Positions 25,705 through 27,865 of a DNA stretch of 27,865 nucleotides are shown here, piece by piece. How positions within the stretch are numbered: position 1 is the first letter of the stretch; each line of letters starts with the position of its first letter. Position numbers and translations under genes: made by a program. The stretch comes from Pavlovales sp. CCMP2436 (taxonomy: Eukaryota; Haptophyta; Pavlovophyceae; Pavlovales), in NCBI GenBank assembly GCA_026770615.1, contig MU631768.1, positions 21,234-49,098 on the forward strand. The letters run 5' to 3'. The notes below the pieces were generated by a model. It made no database searches. It was given only the letters and a program-made list of their open reading frames with translations, and was not told where the DNA came from.

Positions 25705-27865
25705 GGCATCATCAAACTGAAGAACATGTGCATCGCGCTCTCCGTCTTCAAGACGATGCCAGACATCCTCGTCGCCCCCATCGCCATCGGCTCAGCTCCG
25801 CCGACGGCAGCCGTGCAGACGAACCACGCCGACTCAGAGACTTGCTCCGAGTGCTCGGCAAGCGCAGCCGCCCGCCTACTACCTCTCGACGACGGCTCCA
25901 CCGCTATGACGACGGACAAGCGCATACTACACGCTCGCCTAGGACATGCTTCGACGCATACGATCAACTTGACGATCAAGACCACGGACGGCCTCCTGAC
26001 GACGCGCCGCCTCAAGCAGATCTGCCCGGCCTGCGTTGAGGGCAAGGCGACCAAGCTCCCCTTCGGCGACGCTCGGCATCAACCAGGCCAGGTCTTCGAC
26101 ACCGTCTCCGTTGACATCATCGGCCCCATCAACTCGCTGAAGTCCTTCCGTACGGATGACCCCGAGATGGGCTACTACTTCATCCTCTTCCTCGAGCAGA
26201 AGTCCAACTACGGCTGGATCTACCGCCTCGAGAACTGCTCGCAGGGGCCCGACTTTCTCATCAACTTTCTCGAGGACATCCAGCACTACACGGTCTCCTT
26301 CGGCTGCCTCATCCGGCAGTTTCGACTCGACGGCGCCAAAGAATTTGACAGTTTGCGCTGGAACAACATCCTGCGCGACAACGGCATCGGCGGCTCCGAG
26401 ATTACGCCTGCCCGCACGCCTGAGCTCAACGCGCACGCTGAGCGCTACCTTGGGACGATCACGCGCGATGCTCGCGCTCTACTCGTTCAAGCCGGGCTTC
26501 CAAATAGCTATGACGAGCACGCTTTCAACCACGCCGTGTACATTCGCAACCGGTTTGTCTCACTCTCGTCCCACGGCATCACGCCCTACCAGCACATCCT
26601 ATGCCGCCGGCCCGACCTCTCGCACCTCCGCGCCTTCGGCTCCGACGCATGGGCCGTTGACACGCACGACCACAAGTTCAAGCTCGACCCGCGCTCCGCC
26701 TACGGCATCCTCGTCGGCTACGTAGATGGCGGCCACATGATCAATGCTCCCTTGGGTTCACTCACCCGCTACACCAAGGCCGCAATCCTCCGCCTCTACC
26801 CCTCCGGCAAACTCGTGGTCAGCCGTCATGTTCGCGTCGACGAGAGCTCCGTTATCAACCGCATCGGTACGCGCACTCGCACTCCGCTCGTCAACGTGGC
26901 AACGCCGACTGGCAATCGGCTGCCAGATGGACCTGCTCTCGAGTCCATCTCGCTCAACGATCTCGACACGATCTCGGCTGAGGGGGGGGACGACGACGAG
27001 CAGTCGCCGACTTCAGCTCTCGCTCCAACATCTCGCTCATTGACGCGCATCCTCCGCTCGGCCACGACGACGCTGCCCAAGAAGGACCCAAACCAGCACG
27101 TGTTTTCTCTTCTCGCTCTGATCGCTGAGTCGGACCAGCCGACGCTCAAGCAAGCAATGGCTGGCGACAACTCCGCGGCTGGCTACAACTCCGCCAACTG
27201 GCACGCCGCCATCCAGTCCGAGTATATTTCCATCGACTCGACCGACACCTGGGTGGAGACCTCTCGGCGTCCCGACATGCGCGTGCTCAAGACCGGCCTT
27301 GTTCTCAGCGTCAAACGCAAATCCGATGGGTCGATCGACAAGTACAAGGCGCGCTGCATCGCCAAGGGCTACCAGCAGCGCTGGGGAGTCGACTACGACG
27401 AGACCTTCAGCTCGGTCCTCCGCTACGACTCGGCCAAGCTCATCATCTCGCTCGCAGCAGCTCGCGACGCTCACCTCTACCACCTCGACTTCAAGACGGC
27501 CTACCTCAACGCACCGCTAGAGGAAGCCATCCACATCGACGTGCCCTTTGCCTACAAGGTCAAGACCAAGGGCGACATTGTCCTCAAGCTGCGCAAATCC
27601 CTCTACGGCCTCAAGCAGTCGGGACACAACTGGCGCGAGCTCATCCACAACTGGCTGACGGACTATGGCTTCACTCAGTCCCGGCAGGACCCGTGCGTCT
27701 ACTCCATGCACCACGACGACGGCCATCTGTCTCTCGGCATCTACGTTGACGCTTGCTCATCGCCGATTTCCCCGGCAATCCCAAGATCTGCGACGCGTTC
27801 CTCTTGGCCATCACCTCAACGTTCAAGACGACCCTCTCCGACGACATTGACTCCTTCCTCTCGAT
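25705..27865 (+). pseudogene. Ty1/copia Pol: integrase and reverse transcriptase, partial
   Basis: One frame is open from after the TAG at 25702 to the window end. In order: GAG-pre-integrase with zinc-binding HARLGHAS and CPAC (about 25933-26040); integrase core with Asp (26113), Asp (26329) and Glu in HAER (26440), 36 residues between the last two; a conserved AFGSDAWAV and YGILVGY region (about 26632-26720); a Ser/Thr-rich linker; and copia reverse transcriptase starting ANWHAAIQSEY, with KARCIAKGYQQRWGVDYDET, motif-A LDFKTAYLNAPLEE and SLYGLKQSG. The catalytic box reads YVD at 27742-27750. A frameshift then follows, and the expected continuation (second Asp, LLIADFPG-like) is in another frame. 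The element is therefore disabled in its active site. RNase H and the 3' LTR lie beyond the window. Confidence 0.9.

Noticed and set aside
26156..26725. Second-frame open region inside copia pol
   Set aside because: Shadow of the integrase frame, which carries the zinc-binding and DDE residues.

Overview
This is eukaryotic nuclear DNA from a repeat-rich genome. Two genes have GT-AG introns, the gene-free stretches are packed with miniature transposons, LTR and non-LTR retroelements and satellites, and one gene begins with a signal peptide plus transit-like leader followed by NUMOD3-type repeats. That leader suggests plastid import into a secondary (complex) plastid. With GC-rich exons and polinton-like-virus relics, a chlorophyll-c alga is the best guess, possibly a haptophyte; this is inference. 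A run of 260 N (10760-11019) marks an assembly gap in a tandem array.

Layout. 1-1.8 kb: dispersed repeats and three small transposons, no convincing gene. 1.8-3.76 kb: three-exon minus-strand NUMOD3-like gene. 3.8-5.8 kb: three copies of a repeated block and other dispersed repeats. 5.84-7.37 kb: intact four-exon plus-strand gene of unknown function. 7.4-10.0 kb: a 171-bp TA-flanked MITE split by a 5'-truncated LINE with a poly(A) tail, a 155-bp hAT-like MITE with 8-bp target duplication, and another 171-bp MITE. 10.2-15.4 kb: an LTR-derived fold-back, an 18-bp tandem array around the gap, a CGCCGATCTG-type satellite held between 105-bp inverted repeats, minisatellites, a solo LTR and more MITEs.

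15.6-24.4 kb is the most interesting part: a decaying endogenous viral region. The plus-strand arm (15.66-19.72 kb) is a large broken replication gene with superfamily 1 helicase motifs and a C-terminal nuclease-like domain. It is interrupted by a 171-bp MITE whose removal rejoins the reading frame. A small intact ORF follows. The minus-strand arm (24.4-20.4 kb) holds, in transcription order, an N-terminally truncated A32/FtsK-HerA-like packaging ATPase, an intact 358-codon unknown gene, a broken probable structural gene, and an intact lipase-like gene with a complete Ser-Asp-His triad. The two arms converge. The combination of packaging ATPase, structural gene and lipase fits polinton-like viruses or virophages of algae.

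24.8 kb to the end: a Ty1/copia element (LTR, degraded gag, integrase, reverse transcriptase) running off the window, with a frameshift inside its YVDD catalytic box. A solo LTR of the same family lies at 14.8-15.1 kb.

The host genes do not form an operon. The viral genes would form a replication module and a morphogenesis module, but most of both are broken. The intact lipase and two intact unknown ORFs stand out against that decay.
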